Below, one piece after another: positions 56,114 to 64,000 of a stretch of 64,000 nt of DNA. The notes under the pieces were generated by a model that had not been told where the DNA came from, did no database searches, and worked only from the letters and a program-made list of their open reading frames with translations. Both the position numbers and the translations under genes were made by a program. Origin of the DNA: Arthrobacter zhangbolii (lineage in GTDB: Bacteria > Actinomycetota > Actinomycetes > Actinomycetales > Micrococcaceae); NCBI RefSeq assembly GCF_022869865.1, contig NZ_CP094984.1, forward strand, positions 3,400,002 to 3,464,001. The letters are read 5' to 3'. Numbering within the stretch: position 1 is the first letter of the stretch; every line of letters starts with the position of its first letter.

Positions 56114-56129
56114 CGTTTCACGTGAAACC
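56114..56129. promoter_or_regulatory. parS site 1
   Basis: Core GTTTCACGTGAAAC (56115-56128) is a perfect 14-bp palindrome matching the parS consensus TGTTTCACGTGAAACA at all but the outermost bases. ParB binds and nucleates here. Confidence 0.85.
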
Positions 56130-56362
56130 AGCCCCATCGGCGGTCCACTGCCTTGGCCTCGCCCGAATGCGTCGCCCGTGCGGGTAGAGAGAATTGGAAG
56201 CACCGGTAGGACCCATATGCCAGGCTGGCCCCCAGGCCGGATGAGCTGGAACCGCGGCATCGCAATTCCGCAGACTACATCCTCTATACCCCTCTACACA
56301 CTGGCCCGCGGGCGGCTTTAGCCTAGCCCCAGATGCAGGCTCTCAGGTCCGTTTCGAGAGAT

Positions 56363-56378
56363 TGTTCCACGTGAAACA
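56363..56378. promoter_or_regulatory. parS site 2 (one mismatch)
   Basis: TGTTCCACGTGAAACA has a single mismatch to the parS consensus (C for T at position 5). Confidence 0.75.
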
Positions 56379-56822
56379 GGTGCCACATTCACCGGACGAC
56401 TCCCTCCCCTTTGTCCGTAAAGCAGGCCCCAGACAATCCACAAACACCACATTTTGGAACCGCGAACAACCATGGCACTCCCGCTCCAGGGTTGCACCCG
56501 CGCACGAGCGGTCCCGATTCTCTACCCGGCAGTCCGGCGTATTCGTGAATACCTCGAAACACCCTCGGTATGAAGGTACGAACTATGGAGAGCGGACCGT
56601 GGGGACCGGTAGGGGCTCACGGCAATCAATACGGGCAAACCGTGGTTGTTTTGAGCGTTCCACGGAGGGGTTCTGCATCACCGGATCGCCGGTAGCTTTG
56701 CCCGCGGCCGCTGCGTAACCGTCCGAACCTCCAGCTGCGACGTGCGCGCTCGTGCCGGCACCTGAACAACTAACAGACGCCGTATCCCGACTTTCGATCA
56801 TCGCGCGTGGATGCTCCTTGGC

Positions 56823-56838
56823 TGTTTCACGTGGAACA
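56823..56838. promoter_or_regulatory. parS site 3 (one mismatch)
   Basis: TGTTTCACGTGGAACA has a single mismatch to the parS consensus (G for A at position 12). Confidence 0.75.
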
Positions 56839-57300
56839 ACATGCTTCTGCGCGGCCGCGTGAGCCCGACTTCTACGACCTCAGTGCTCTGGCGGACCAGT
56901 GCTACCGAGCGCAGCCGGTCGGGGTACGGCTTTCAAGGTGGGCTGGAACCACCCTGCGTGGCGCACACGTTCCCGACATACGTCCCTGGCCCACGTCCCT
57001 GACGTACGGCCCTGGCGCGCACCCCTGGCGCGCACCCCTGCCGGGCGATCACCGGAACGGCAGAGTAGATAGAACTTGCCAGACTGACAGGCCGCCGCCC
57101 AGCTCCGGGTATTGGTAAGGCCGTCGTCACAAATGCACGCGAGAGTTCGACAAATGTCGCTCTACCTATTTGGGTATCGCATGCGTTACCGAGAACGATA
57201 GGCAGTAGCGGCAAGCCGAACCCCATGATGGATGAACGTCCTCACTGTTAGCGGCGATTGAGGCTACTCCTGACTCGCAAGTGTCTTCTGCACAGGCTGT

Positions 57301-57316
57301 AGTTTCACGTGAAACC
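57301..57316. promoter_or_regulatory. parS site 4
   Basis: Perfect core GTTTCACGTGAAAC (57302-57315) flanked by A and C. Confidence 0.85.
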
Positions 57317-57657
57317 ATATCTGCCTAGCTCATGTCCAGTGCATATCTATAGAGCGACCTTCAGCTGGCGCGTCGCCTAAATCGAATAATCAACACACAT
57401 CCGCACTGGACCGACTCGCCGGGACCCTTAGGTATGTCGGGCAAGATCACTCAACAGCGGACCAGGCCGGGTTCTTAATTTCCGAGTCCGTGGCTGCTAT
57501 TACTGACAGATCGGCGTGTTTCGACTCTGCGAACCAGAGGTGAGCCCTTTGTGTCGGCTGGCCAGTCCTGACATAGCTCGTCCCAGCAGGGATCAGAGTG
57601 CCTTTAGGTTCCTGAGGAGCGCAGACAGATCACCATTTAAGTCCGGCCCCTACGAGG

Positions 57658-57671
57658 GTTTCACGTGAAAC
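57658..57671. promoter_or_regulatory. parS site 5
   Basis: Perfect core GTTTCACGTGAAAC. Confidence 0.85.
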
Positions 57672-57841
57672 GTGTCTGCGCCGGCACCAGCGGTACCGCC
57701 GCTGAGCGGCGAATCCGGAATACCGCGCCTGCCGGTTTTGTACCGAGTCGAATCGGAGAACCCGACCTGCCAGCTACCGAATCAACCAGTACCGACGGCA
57801 AGCCCCCTTCAAGCTGCATGCTCTGCCACATGCCCAAAACA

Positions 57842-57877
57842 TAATGGCCACCGTTTCACGTGAAACGGTGGCCATTA
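57842..57877. terminator. 36-bp perfect palindrome containing parS site 6, downstream of parB
   Basis: The parS core GTTTCACGTGAAAC (57853-57866) sits exactly at the centre of an 18-bp-arm palindrome starting TAATGGCCACC. It lies 21 bp past the parB stop and would form a long hairpin in the parB transcript, so it may serve as both ParB site and terminator. Confidence 0.75.
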
Positions 57878-57898
57878 CGATACGCGAACCAGCGGAAG

Positions 57899-59293
57899 CT
57901 AAGAATTCGGTGGCGTCAGTACTCCCATAATGCGATTCAGATCATCAACACTGGCGAATTCAATGCTGACCTTACCCTTCCGGGCGCCGAGCGTGATCTT
58001 TACGTTCGTGTCGAGCCGGTCTGAAAGCGAGGTGGCAAGGTAGTCCAGGCGTTCGTGGCGGGCACCCAGCTTCGGCTTCGCATTCTTTGCTGGCTTCTTT
58101 AATCCATCTGCGAGCGACACTATCTCCTCAGTCGCACGGACAGACAACCCCTCGGCGACGATCCGCTGAGCCAGTTTCTCCATCTCAGCAGGATCGCCGA
58201 GCCCAAGCAGCGCACGGGCGTGACCTGCGGAGAGCACACCTGCCGCGAGTCGCCGCTGCACCAGCGGAGGAAGCTTCATCAACCGCAGAGTGTTGGTTAC
58301 CTGCGGCCTGGACCTGCCGATGCGGTCCGCAAGCTCTTCGTGGGAGCATTCAAAGTCGTCCAGCAACTGCTGATAGGCGGCCGCCTCTTCGAGAGGATTC
58401 AGCTGGCTGCGGTGCAGGTTCTCCAGGAGTGCGTCGCGCAGAAGATCAACGTCCTGCGTGGAACGGATGATTGCCGGAACAAACTCCAATCCCGCCTCTC
58501 GGGTGGCACGCCACCGGCGCTCACCCATAACCAGTTCGTAGGGGTGATCCGGGTCGCCTTCAGCAGACGGACGCACCACAATCGGCTGGAGAACGCCAAT
58601 TTCACGAATGGAATGCACCAGCTCGGCCATGTCGTCTTCATCAAAGACAGACCTGGGCTGCTTGCGGTTCGGATGAATGGAATCAATAGGAAGTTCCGCG
58701 AACGTGGCGCCGGGGACCTGCACCAAACCTTCGGGCAACTGGGCTGATTCGGCAAGGCCGGTAGATGTTTCACGGGAAACATCACTGCTTGCCGGCTCCA
58801 GACCCGAGTCAGCCGGGTCGGCCGTGCCGGCCGCCCGCCTTACCGGCTGCTTGGCGGACCTATCAGCCTTTGCAGTGGACTTATTTGCAGTTGCCGCACT
58901 CTTTGTACTACCGGAGCCCTCCCGGGCCTCTGCGGGGCGTGTAGCGGCCTTCCGCGTCGACTTGCCAGGGGTGGAACCCACAGCCTTGGCGTTCCCGGAC
59001 GCGGTGTCGGGAGTCTCCTCAGATACTGCCTCCGCCGCTGACTTGGCCACCGAACCGCGTGTAGTGGTTCGCTTCGAAGGTCCGCGAAGTGCCTCTTTGT
59101 TAATCCCGGCACCGCGCCGGGGCCCCGCACCCCCGACCTGGTTACGGGAATCATCCGCGGCCGCAAAAAACAGATCCACGGGTCGTCCACTGCCCGAGGG
59201 GGACAGCCCGGTATTCGATGATTCTTCGGGCTCCGCGCTGCTAGGAATCAAAGCTCCCAGACCGCGGCCTAAACCACGACGCTTTTCGGCCAT
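57899..59293 (-). CDS. parB: Chromosome-partitioning protein ParB
   Basis: This 464-residue protein starts [16 protein letters not shown], the conserved segment that stimulates ParA. A low-complexity Ala/Ser/Lys/Thr linker covers residues about 25-195, much longer than in most ParB. The CTP-binding ParB/Srx domain follows ([23 protein letters not shown]), then the parS-reading helix-turn-helix ([20 protein letters not shown]) and a dimerisation tail. A parS-like site lies within the linker-coding region. ParB loads at parS and spreads to organise the origin. Confidence 0.97.
   Translation of the reverse strand: MAEKRRGLGRGLGALIPSSAEPEESSNTGLSPSGSGRPVDLFFAAADDSRNQVGGAGPRRGAGINKEALRGPSKRTTTRGSVAKSAAEAVSEETPDTASGNAKAVGSTPGKSTRKAATRPAEAREGSGSTKSAATANKSTAKADRSAKQPVRRAAGTADPADSGLEPASSDVSRETSTGLAESAQLPEGLVQVPGATFAELPIDSIHPNRKQPRSVFDEDDMAELVHSIREIGVLQPIVVRPSAEGDPDHPYELVMGERRWRATREAGLEFVPAIIRSTQDVDLLRDALLENLHRSQLNPLEEAAAYQQLLDDFECSHEELADRIGRSRPQVTNTLRLMKLPPLVQRRLAAGVLSAGHARALLGLGDPAEMEKLAQRIVAEGLSVRATEEIVSLADGLKKPAKNAKPKLGARHERLDYLATSLSDRLDTNVKITLGARKGKVSIEFASVDDLNRIMGVLTPPNS
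58766..58781. promoter_or_regulatory. parS-like site inside parB
   Basis: TGTTTCACGGGAAACA differs from consensus by one central base. It is within the parB reading frame and encodes VSRET. Confidence 0.65.
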
Positions 59294-59396
59294 GGGTAAG
59301 TCCTTCCCTTATGCACACTACAAGCGGCACGGATTGATTGTGAGAGTATTCTAAGCCGCGGTTGGACGTTGTCCGGTGAACCGGGCCGGGGTGTCT

Positions 59397-60644
59397 CTAG
59401 GCGCGCTGGGCGATTTCGGCTGCGGCTTCGAGGTAGGACAGCGCACCGCTGGACGACGGGTCGTAAGTCATCACGGTCTGCTGATAGCTGGGGGCTTCCG
59501 AGATCCGCACGGAGCGCGGAACCACGGCGCCGAGTACCTGCTCCGGGAAATGCTCACGGACTTCCGCCGCCACCTGGGCCGCGAGGTTCGTCCTGCCGTC
59601 GTACATGGTCAGCAGGATCGTGGAAACAACCAGATCGGCGTTGAGGTGCTTCTGGATCATTTCGATGTTCTTCAGCAGCTGGCTAAGGCCTTCCAATGCG
59701 TAGTACTCGCACTGGATAGGGATCAGCACCTCGCGGGCGGCAACAAATGCATTGACGGTCAGCAGTCCGAGGCTGGGCGGGCAGTCAATGAAGATGTAGT
59801 CCAGCCGCTCAAGGCCCTGCTTTTCCCGCTCTGCGGCGTACACATCGATGGCCCGGCGGAGGCGCTGTTCGCGGGCCACCAGTGAAACCAACTCGATTTC
59901 GGCACCAGCCAGGTGAATGGTGGCCGGTGCACAAATGAGGTTATTGATGTCCGGGCAGGGCGCAACGACATTCGCCAGGGGGAGGTCGTTGATCAGAACA
60001 TCGTAGATGCTCTCCACGTCGGCACGGTGGTCGATGCCGAGTGCGGTTGATGCGTTGCCCTGCGGATCGATATCGATCACCAGCACATTCTGGCCGGCCG
60101 TCGCCAGGGCGGCGGCAAGGTTCACCGTGGTTGTGGTTTTACCCACGCCGCCCTTCTGGTTGCTGACGGTCATGATCCTGGTCTGGGCAGGGCGCGGCAG
60201 TACCCGTCCGCGCAGTTTTTCCCGGCGCCTGCTTTCGCTGGCCAGTTCACGTGCCAGCGGGGTGCTCTCGTCCATCAAGTCCATAACGTCTACCGACGAT
60301 GACACCGCCAGGGCGTCTTCCTCGGATACACCACCTTCGATAGCTTGGGGCGCCGGCACGAGTTCGGCACTGCTTTCAGTTTGGGCGGGCTGTCGCGGTT
60401 CGGGTGTTTCGGTTTCACGTGAAACAACAACAGCCGGTACTTCCTGCTCGACAACCTCAGGAGCGGGTATTTCCTGTTCGCTGACCGCCGGGCTGGATCC
60501 GGTGGAAACCGGAACATCCTGCTTAGCAATCACCTGGGGTTGCTTCCTGCCAAATGAGAAGGCCGAACCGAGTGCGGCGAAAGGGGGAATTCGTTTTGCG
60601 GCAGAATCGCGCACACTCACCGGGTCTTGCTCACTTTCCAACAT
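59397..60644 (-). CDS. parA: Chromosome-partitioning ATPase ParA
   Basis: This 415-residue ATPase carries the deviant Walker A SNQKGGVGKTTTTVNLAAAL near residue 160, DIDPQGNASTALG and Walker B YIFIDCPPSLGLL. A Glu/Pro/Val-rich N-terminal extension of about 155 residues precedes the catalytic domain, unusually long. ATG 60644 has no clear ribosome-binding site; GTG 60620 is an alternative. ParA binds DNA with ATP and is released by ParB to segregate origins. A parS site lies in the extension-coding part. Confidence 0.95.
   Translation of the reverse strand: MLESEQDPVSVRDSAAKRIPPFAALGSAFSFGRKQPQVIAKQDVPVSTGSSPAVSEQEIPAPEVVEQEVPAVVVSRETETPEPRQPAQTESSAELVPAPQAIEGGVSEEDALAVSSSVDVMDLMDESTPLARELASESRRREKLRGRVLPRPAQTRIMTVSNQKGGVGKTTTTVNLAAALATAGQNVLVIDIDPQGNASTALGIDHRADVESIYDVLINDLPLANVVAPCPDINNLICAPATIHLAGAEIELVSLVAREQRLRRAIDVYAAEREKQGLERLDYIFIDCPPSLGLLTVNAFVAAREVLIPIQCEYYALEGLSQLLKNIEMIQKHLNADLVVSTILLTMYDGRTNLAAQVAAEVREHFPEQVLGAVVPRSVRISEAPSYQQTVMTYDPSSSGALSYLEAAAEIAQRA
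60411..60426. promoter_or_regulatory. parS site inside parA
   Basis: GGTTTCACGTGAAACA matches parS at 15 of 16 positions with a perfect 14-bp core. It encodes VSRET in the ParA N-terminal extension. Confidence 0.85.
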
Positions 60645-60738
60645 AAAGCGTTAAGGCATTAGTCCATCTAGACTATCTGCTCCCCGCCCAATAGCAGGGA
60701 TCAGCACCGGTGTGTGCAAAGACCCGCGCGCGGGCAGG

Positions 60739-61371
60739 TCAGCCTACTGTGATGCGCACCACAGTAGTGGGTTCTTCCAGCAGATCGCTGCCGGCCGTAA
60801 CGACGGCGGTTTCCCGGCCGCCCAGCTTCCGGATGGCCTTGGCTGCCTTCTGCACTTCCTCTTCCGCGCTGCGGCCCTTTATCGCCAGGACCTGTCCCTT
60901 GCCGTGCAGCAGAGGGATGGTGAGCCCGGCCAGCCCGCCCAGTGCGGAGACAGCACGTGCGGTGGCAACGTCCACATCGACGTCGCCCACTACCTGCTCC
61001 GCCCTTCCCCGCAGGATACGTACGTTATCCAAGCCGAGATCTTCCACCACTTCGTTCAGCCAGATCACCCGGCGTTCCAGGGGCTCGATCAGGGTCATGG
61101 AGATGTCGGGACGTGCAATCGCCAAACATAGGCCCGGCAGCCCGGCGCCGCTGCCGACGTCGGCAACTGTGGCACCCGCCGGAATCAGTTCAGCCACCAC
61201 TGCACAGTTGAGCACATGCCGGCTCCAAAGCCGCGGCACCTCCCGGGGACCAAGCAATCCGCGTTCCATGCCCGAGGTAGCCAGGTGCTCTACGTACCGC
61301 TCGGCTAGCTCCAGGCGGTCGCCGAAAATCTTCCGGGCGGCGTCCTGTTCGGCGGGTGTTGATTCGACCAC
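60739..61371 (-). CDS. rsmG: 16S rRNA (guanine-N7) methyltransferase RsmG
   Basis: This 210-residue SAM-dependent enzyme methylates G527 of 16S rRNA. The SAM motif VADVGSGAGLPGLCLAIARP, PREVPRLWSRHVLNCAVVA and IEPLERRVIWLNEV match GidB/RsmG. GTG 61371 is the start. Loss of this enzyme gives low-level streptomycin resistance in other bacteria. It lies between jag and parA, the standard order. Confidence 0.96.
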   Translation of the reverse strand: MVESTPAEQDAARKIFGDRLELAERYVEHLATSGMERGLLGPREVPRLWSRHVLNCAVVAELIPAGATVADVGSGAGLPGLCLAIARPDISMTLIEPLERRVIWLNEVVEDLGLDNVRILRGRAEQVVGDVDVDVATARAVSALGGLAGLTIPLLHGKGQVLAIKGRSAEEEVQKAAKAIRKLGGRETAVVTAGSDLLEEPTTVVRITVG

Positions 61372-61407
61372 TGGCTCTGGTATTCCTTGTCTGCGCTGGG
61401 TGATTGT

Positions 61408-61953
61408 CTAGGATGCAGGCAGGGAAACCACGATGTGGCGGCTTGCGCCTTCACCTTCGGATTCACTGACCAGGCCGAGCTCGGCCACTGCGTCGTGGAC
61501 AATCTTGCGTTCGTAGGCGCTCATGGGCGCCAGCGAGATTTCCTCCCCGGAGTCCTTGGCACGCCGGGCGGCATCTTCGGCGATGGACTGAAGCTGCTCT
61601 CCGCGTTCCACACGGTATCCGGTGATGTCCAGCACCAGGCGGGACCGGTTTTCGGTGGCCGTGAGTACAGACAACCGCGTCAGTTCCTGCAGTGCTTCGA
61701 GCACTTCTCCGTCACGGCCTACCAGGGCCTGGAGGGCGGTGTCGCCTTCTTCCTCGGAGACCACGGAAATGTACGTCCGGCCGTTGCGGACCTCTATGTC
61801 GATATCGCCGTCGATATCAGCAATGTCCAGCAGTTCCTCGAGGTAGTCAGCGGCAACATCGCCCTCTTCCTCCAGCCGGCCCGGGCGCTCCCGGCCTGCT
61901 TCTACCGCGTCTTCGACAGCCACTGCAGGCTCATCCACGTGCTCCGGGGTCAT
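61408..61953 (-). CDS. jag: Jag-like KH-R3H RNA-binding protein
   Basis: This 181-residue protein has an acidic N-terminus, a KH domain (IDIEVRNGRTYISVVSEEEG, ALVGRDGEVLEALQELTRL) and a C-terminal R3H domain (SAYERKIVHDAVAELGLVS, GASRHIVVSL). The Jag-N domain of firmicute members is absent, as usual in actinobacteria. Start ATG 61953 overlaps the yidC stop by four bases, so both are made together. Function in envelope RNA biology is inferred from the family. Confidence 0.93.
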   Translation of the reverse strand: MTPEHVDEPAVAVEDAVEAGRERPGRLEEEGDVAADYLEELLDIADIDGDIDIEVRNGRTYISVVSEEEGDTALQALVGRDGEVLEALQELTRLSVLTATENRSRLVLDITGYRVERGEQLQSIAEDAARRAKDSGEEISLAPMSAYERKIVHDAVAELGLVSESEGEGASRHIVVSLPAS

Positions 61954-62912
61954 CTCTTTTTCCTGTTCTTCCGCTGGGGCTGAACGCGCTGGCCTTTGGC
62001 TGCCGCCGGAACCTCCACGGGGACTTCGCCCTTCTTCTCTCCGAGCAGGGGAACCATCGGAAGGCCCTTGCGCGCACGGCGCTCGGCCATGGCCTTGGCG
62101 GCGGGGGAACCCGGCGTCGGCATGCGGCGGATGACGAAGAACTGCTGGCCCATGGTCCACAGGTTGGTGGTGGTCCAGTAGATCAGAACACCAATGGGGA
62201 AGTTGATGCCACCTACGCCGAAGACGATCGGCAGTACGTACAGCATCATCTTCTGCTGCTTCATGAAGGGGCTGGCGAGGGCCTCTTCGGACATGTTCTT
62301 GGACATGATCTGCTTCTGCGTAATGAACTGCGAAGCGGTCATGGCCAGAATCATCACGATGGAGAGGATGACAACGGCAACCTGTCCGTCACCGCCGCCG
62401 CCGTGCAGCAGCGAGGAGGAAAGCGGTGCGCCGAGGATGGTGGCCTCGTCGAACTGCTGGATGGCCTGAGAAGACAGGGCGCCAATGTGTTCGCCGTTGT
62501 CGCTGGCCTTGGAAACACCGTTCAGCACCTGGAACAGGGCAAAGAAGAACGGCATCTGGATCAGCATGGGCAGGCAGGCCGCAAACGGGTTGGTGCCGTG
62601 CTTCTTGTACAGCGCCATCTGCTCCTGCGTCATGGCCTGACGGGAGAGCTGATCGGTCTTGCCCTTGTACTTCTGCTGCAGCTTCTTCAGGTCCGGCTGC
62701 AGCGACTGCATGCCTCGCTGAGCCTTGATCTGCTTGACGAAGACGGGGATCAGCGCCGCGCGGATCACAATCACCAGGCCGATGATGGACAACGTCCACG
62801 TCCAGCCGGATGCTTCATCCATCCCGAGGAATACAAACCCCTCGTGGAAGATCCACATGATCCATGACACTACCCACTTAAAGGGGAACAGTATCGTCTC
62901 GAAGAAACCCAT
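61950..62912 (-). CDS. yidC: Membrane protein insertase YidC
   Basis: This 320-residue Oxa1/YidC/Alb3 protein has five membrane helices (FKWVVSWIMWIFHEGFVFLG at the start; PMLIQMPFFFALFQVLNGVS; LYVLPIVFGVGGINFPIGVL). The conserved cytosolic hairpin QSLQPDLKKLQQKYKGK is present, and it has a basic tail. It inserts membrane proteins alone or with SecYEG. It follows yidD by nine bases. Confidence 0.96.
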   Translation of the reverse strand: MGFFETILFPFKWVVSWIMWIFHEGFVFLGMDEASGWTWTLSIIGLVIVIRAALIPVFVKQIKAQRGMQSLQPDLKKLQQKYKGKTDQLSRQAMTQEQMALYKKHGTNPFAACLPMLIQMPFFFALFQVLNGVSKASDNGEHIGALSSQAIQQFDEATILGAPLSSSLLHGGGGDGQVAVVILSIVMILAMTASQFITQKQIMSKNMSEEALASPFMKQQKMMLYVLPIVFGVGGINFPIGVLIYWTTTNLWTMGQQFFVIRRMPTPGSPAAKAMAERRARKGLPMVPLLGEKKGEVPVEVPAAAKGQRVQPQRKNRKKR

Positions 62913-62921
62913 TTACTCTCC

Positions 62922-63293
62922 TCAGGCCGCCGAGCGGCTGTCTTCGTCGGCTGGAATCACGGGGTGATTCAGCACAATGATCCTCGGGACCTTCTTCGTG
63001 TCCCAAATCCGGTGTCCCTCAGGTACGTGGTCCACGCCGCCGCTGTTCCAGGGATGGCAGCGGATCAGCCGTCGGAAAGCCAGCCAGGAACCCTTAACGG
63101 CTCCATGCACGGTGACTGCTTCGAGGGCATAGGCGGAACATGAGGGAAAGAATCGGCAGACCGGGCCGTAGAGCGGCGACACAAGCCTGCGGTAGGTGAT
63201 GAGGAGGCCAATCAGGACCGTCCGTGGAAGATTCCACAGAAAACGGGCAACGGCGATCAAGGCCCTCAACGGATACGATCCGGAGTCCCTCAT
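62922..63293 (-). CDS. yidD: Membrane protein insertion efficiency factor YidD
   Basis: This 123-residue protein has one amphipathic/hydrophobic N-terminal segment, then [20 protein letters not shown], with the conserved Cys pair, and [21 protein letters not shown] 63293 begins just after the rnpA stop; a longer in-frame start would overlap rnpA. It assists YidC insertion. Confidence 0.93.
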   Translation of the reverse strand: MRDSGSYPLRALIAVARFLWNLPRTVLIGLLITYRRLVSPLYGPVCRFFPSCSAYALEAVTVHGAVKGSWLAFRRLIRCHPWNSGGVDHVPEGHRIWDTKKVPRIIVLNHPVIPADEDSRSAA

Positions 63294-63300
63294 CGCTGGC

Positions 63301-63666
63301 TCATCCTCCCTGCCTGGCATGTTTCTGCGAAAGTTTGGCGGTACAGGTACTCAAGGCACTGCGGTAGTCAGCGCTCAGCTCAGCCCACGACGCCGAAGCC
63401 GACGGAGGCAGAGCCCGCACCACTATGTCCAGTCCCGTTGGGTTCAGAGCAAGGCTCTGCGCTGCCGCTTCCCTCAGTCTTCTCTTAACGAGGTTGCGTG
63501 TCACCGCGTTCCCAACGGATTTGGCCACGATAAAGCCAAAGCGGGTCGGCTGATCGCCGGTTTCCACTGCGTATAGCACTACGTTCCGGCGCCCACTTCG
63601 GGCACCGGAACGTACAGTACGAGAAAAGTCCGCCGATACCCTTACCCGATTCCTCACGGCCAGCAT
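63301..63666 (-). CDS. rnpA: Ribonuclease P protein component
   Basis: This 121-residue basic protein is the RNase P cofactor for tRNA 5' maturation. The signature [20 protein letters not shown], then RRLREAA, is intact. It lies 63 bp after rpmH and eight bases before yidD. Confidence 0.96.
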   Translation of the reverse strand: MLAVRNRVRVSADFSRTVRSGARSGRRNVVLYAVETGDQPTRFGFIVAKSVGNAVTRNLVKRRLREAAAQSLALNPTGLDIVVRALPPSASASWAELSADYRSALSTCTAKLSQKHARQGG

Positions 63667-63729
63667 TTAGACCACCTGGAATCCGGGCTAGAGCTGCTTA
63701 GTGGCAGCATCGACAAACTTTGAGGTTAT

Positions 63730-63867
63730 TTAGGCCGACAGTTCGGTACGGCCCTTGCCACGGCGTGCGGAAAGGATGGCACGGCCGGCACGGGTACGCA
63801 TGCGAAGGCGGAAGCCGTGCTTCTTGGCACGACGGCGGTTATTCGGCTGAAAAGTCCGCTTGCTCAC
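63730..63867 (-). CDS. rpmH: 50S ribosomal protein L34
   Basis: This 45-residue protein begins [20 protein letters not shown] and ends in [14 protein letters not shown] 63867 has GGAG twelve bases upstream. rpmH is the usual neighbour of dnaA on the other strand, so oriC should lie beyond the right edge. Bases 63868-64000 hold its upstream region; no DnaA box is evident in that short piece. Confidence 0.97.
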   Translation of the reverse strand: MSKRTFQPNNRRRAKKHGFRLRMRTRAGRAILSARRGKGRTELSA

Positions 63868-64000
63868 GGTAGTTACTCCAAGACAATCTTGAGTCGCGCC
63901 GGCACTTGTTGCGACAAGGGGGAAGAACAAGCGGCGCTTTTTTCATGTGTCTGTCTGTACTCGCCCGGACCTGGACCCTGATTTCCAGAACCCCTGCAGG

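Larger units (their letters stand above)
55729..57898. other. Gene-poor parS region upstream of parB 3' end
   Basis: About 2.1 kb with no convincing gene. Frames are short, lack ribosome-binding sites and show no family motifs, and base composition is visibly less GC-rich than neighbours. Six parS-type palindromes lie here. A 13-bp tandem repeat (CCCTGGCGCGCAC, near 57009-57040) is also present. It is best seen as the chromosomal centromere region. Confidence 0.65.

Noticed and set aside
55511..56260. 249-codon minus-strand frame across the parS region
   Set aside because: No family features, no good start, irregular composition, and it overlaps both the 161-residue gene and a parS site.
63868..64000. 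oriC at the right edge
   Set aside because: Expected from gene order, but no DnaA box is evident in these 133 bases. The origin probably lies outside the window.

Overview
This 64 kb window is high-GC actinobacterial DNA. Gene content and order point to the Micrococcaceae, most likely Arthrobacter in the broad sense. The evidence is mycothiol and inositol genes (mshA, ino1), a DnaB/rplI/rpsR/ssb/rpsF block, and at the right end the near-universal origin-proximal series parB, parA, rsmG, jag, yidC, yidD, rnpA, rpmH. dnaA and oriC should lie just beyond the right edge. Most genes are on the minus strand, so they run with a replication fork moving left from that origin. No rRNA, tRNA, insertion sequence or CRISPR array was recognised.

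Left part (1-16.5 kb). A truncated MFS permease is translationally coupled to a DUF4031-HD protein. Beside them are an Asp-box propeller protein overlapped by a MoaD/ThiS-like protein, and a secreted Rpf-LysM resuscitation factor with a long leader. Then comes a complete L-arabinose unit: araB, araD and araA, followed by a ChvE-type binding protein, a two-domain ATPase and a permease. It appears to read as one operon leftward from a LacI-type operator at 13053-13070, beside its LacI-family regulator. A KimA-like APC permease follows.

Replication and translation block (16.5-22.5 kb). dnaB is separated from rplI, rpsR, ssb and rpsF by 600 bp holding seven DnaA-box-like sites. The rpsF ribosome-binding site can pair with an upstream anti-Shine-Dalgarno. 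An M18 aminopeptidase follows.

Transport and envelope block (22.6-46.9 kb). This holds three ABC-2 ATPases with two permeases (one ATPase is a lone paralogue), an MFS permease, an ABC-F protein and small conserved proteins. A coupled trio follows: a GT87-like mannosyltransferase, a FemX-like aminoacyltransferase and an FAD oxidoreductase. Then come ino1, formate-tetrahydrofolate ligase and mshA; a short transcription unit of two small ORFs; and a histidine phosphatase with CCA-adding enzyme, Nudix hydrolase and MurJ.

Origin-flanking block (47-64 kb). A pseudokinase-like/discoidin membrane protein, trxB, trxA and a CwlM-like degenerate amidase follow murJ, a layout shared with mycobacteria. 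trxB carries an exact SigR-type promoter. An accessory stretch (51.3-57.9 kb) follows: LysR/EamA, a deoxyribosyltransferase-like pair, unknown genes, a gene relic, and about 2.1 kb without convincing genes but with six parS sites. Two more parS sites lie inside parB and parA. The window ends at the rpmH promoter region.
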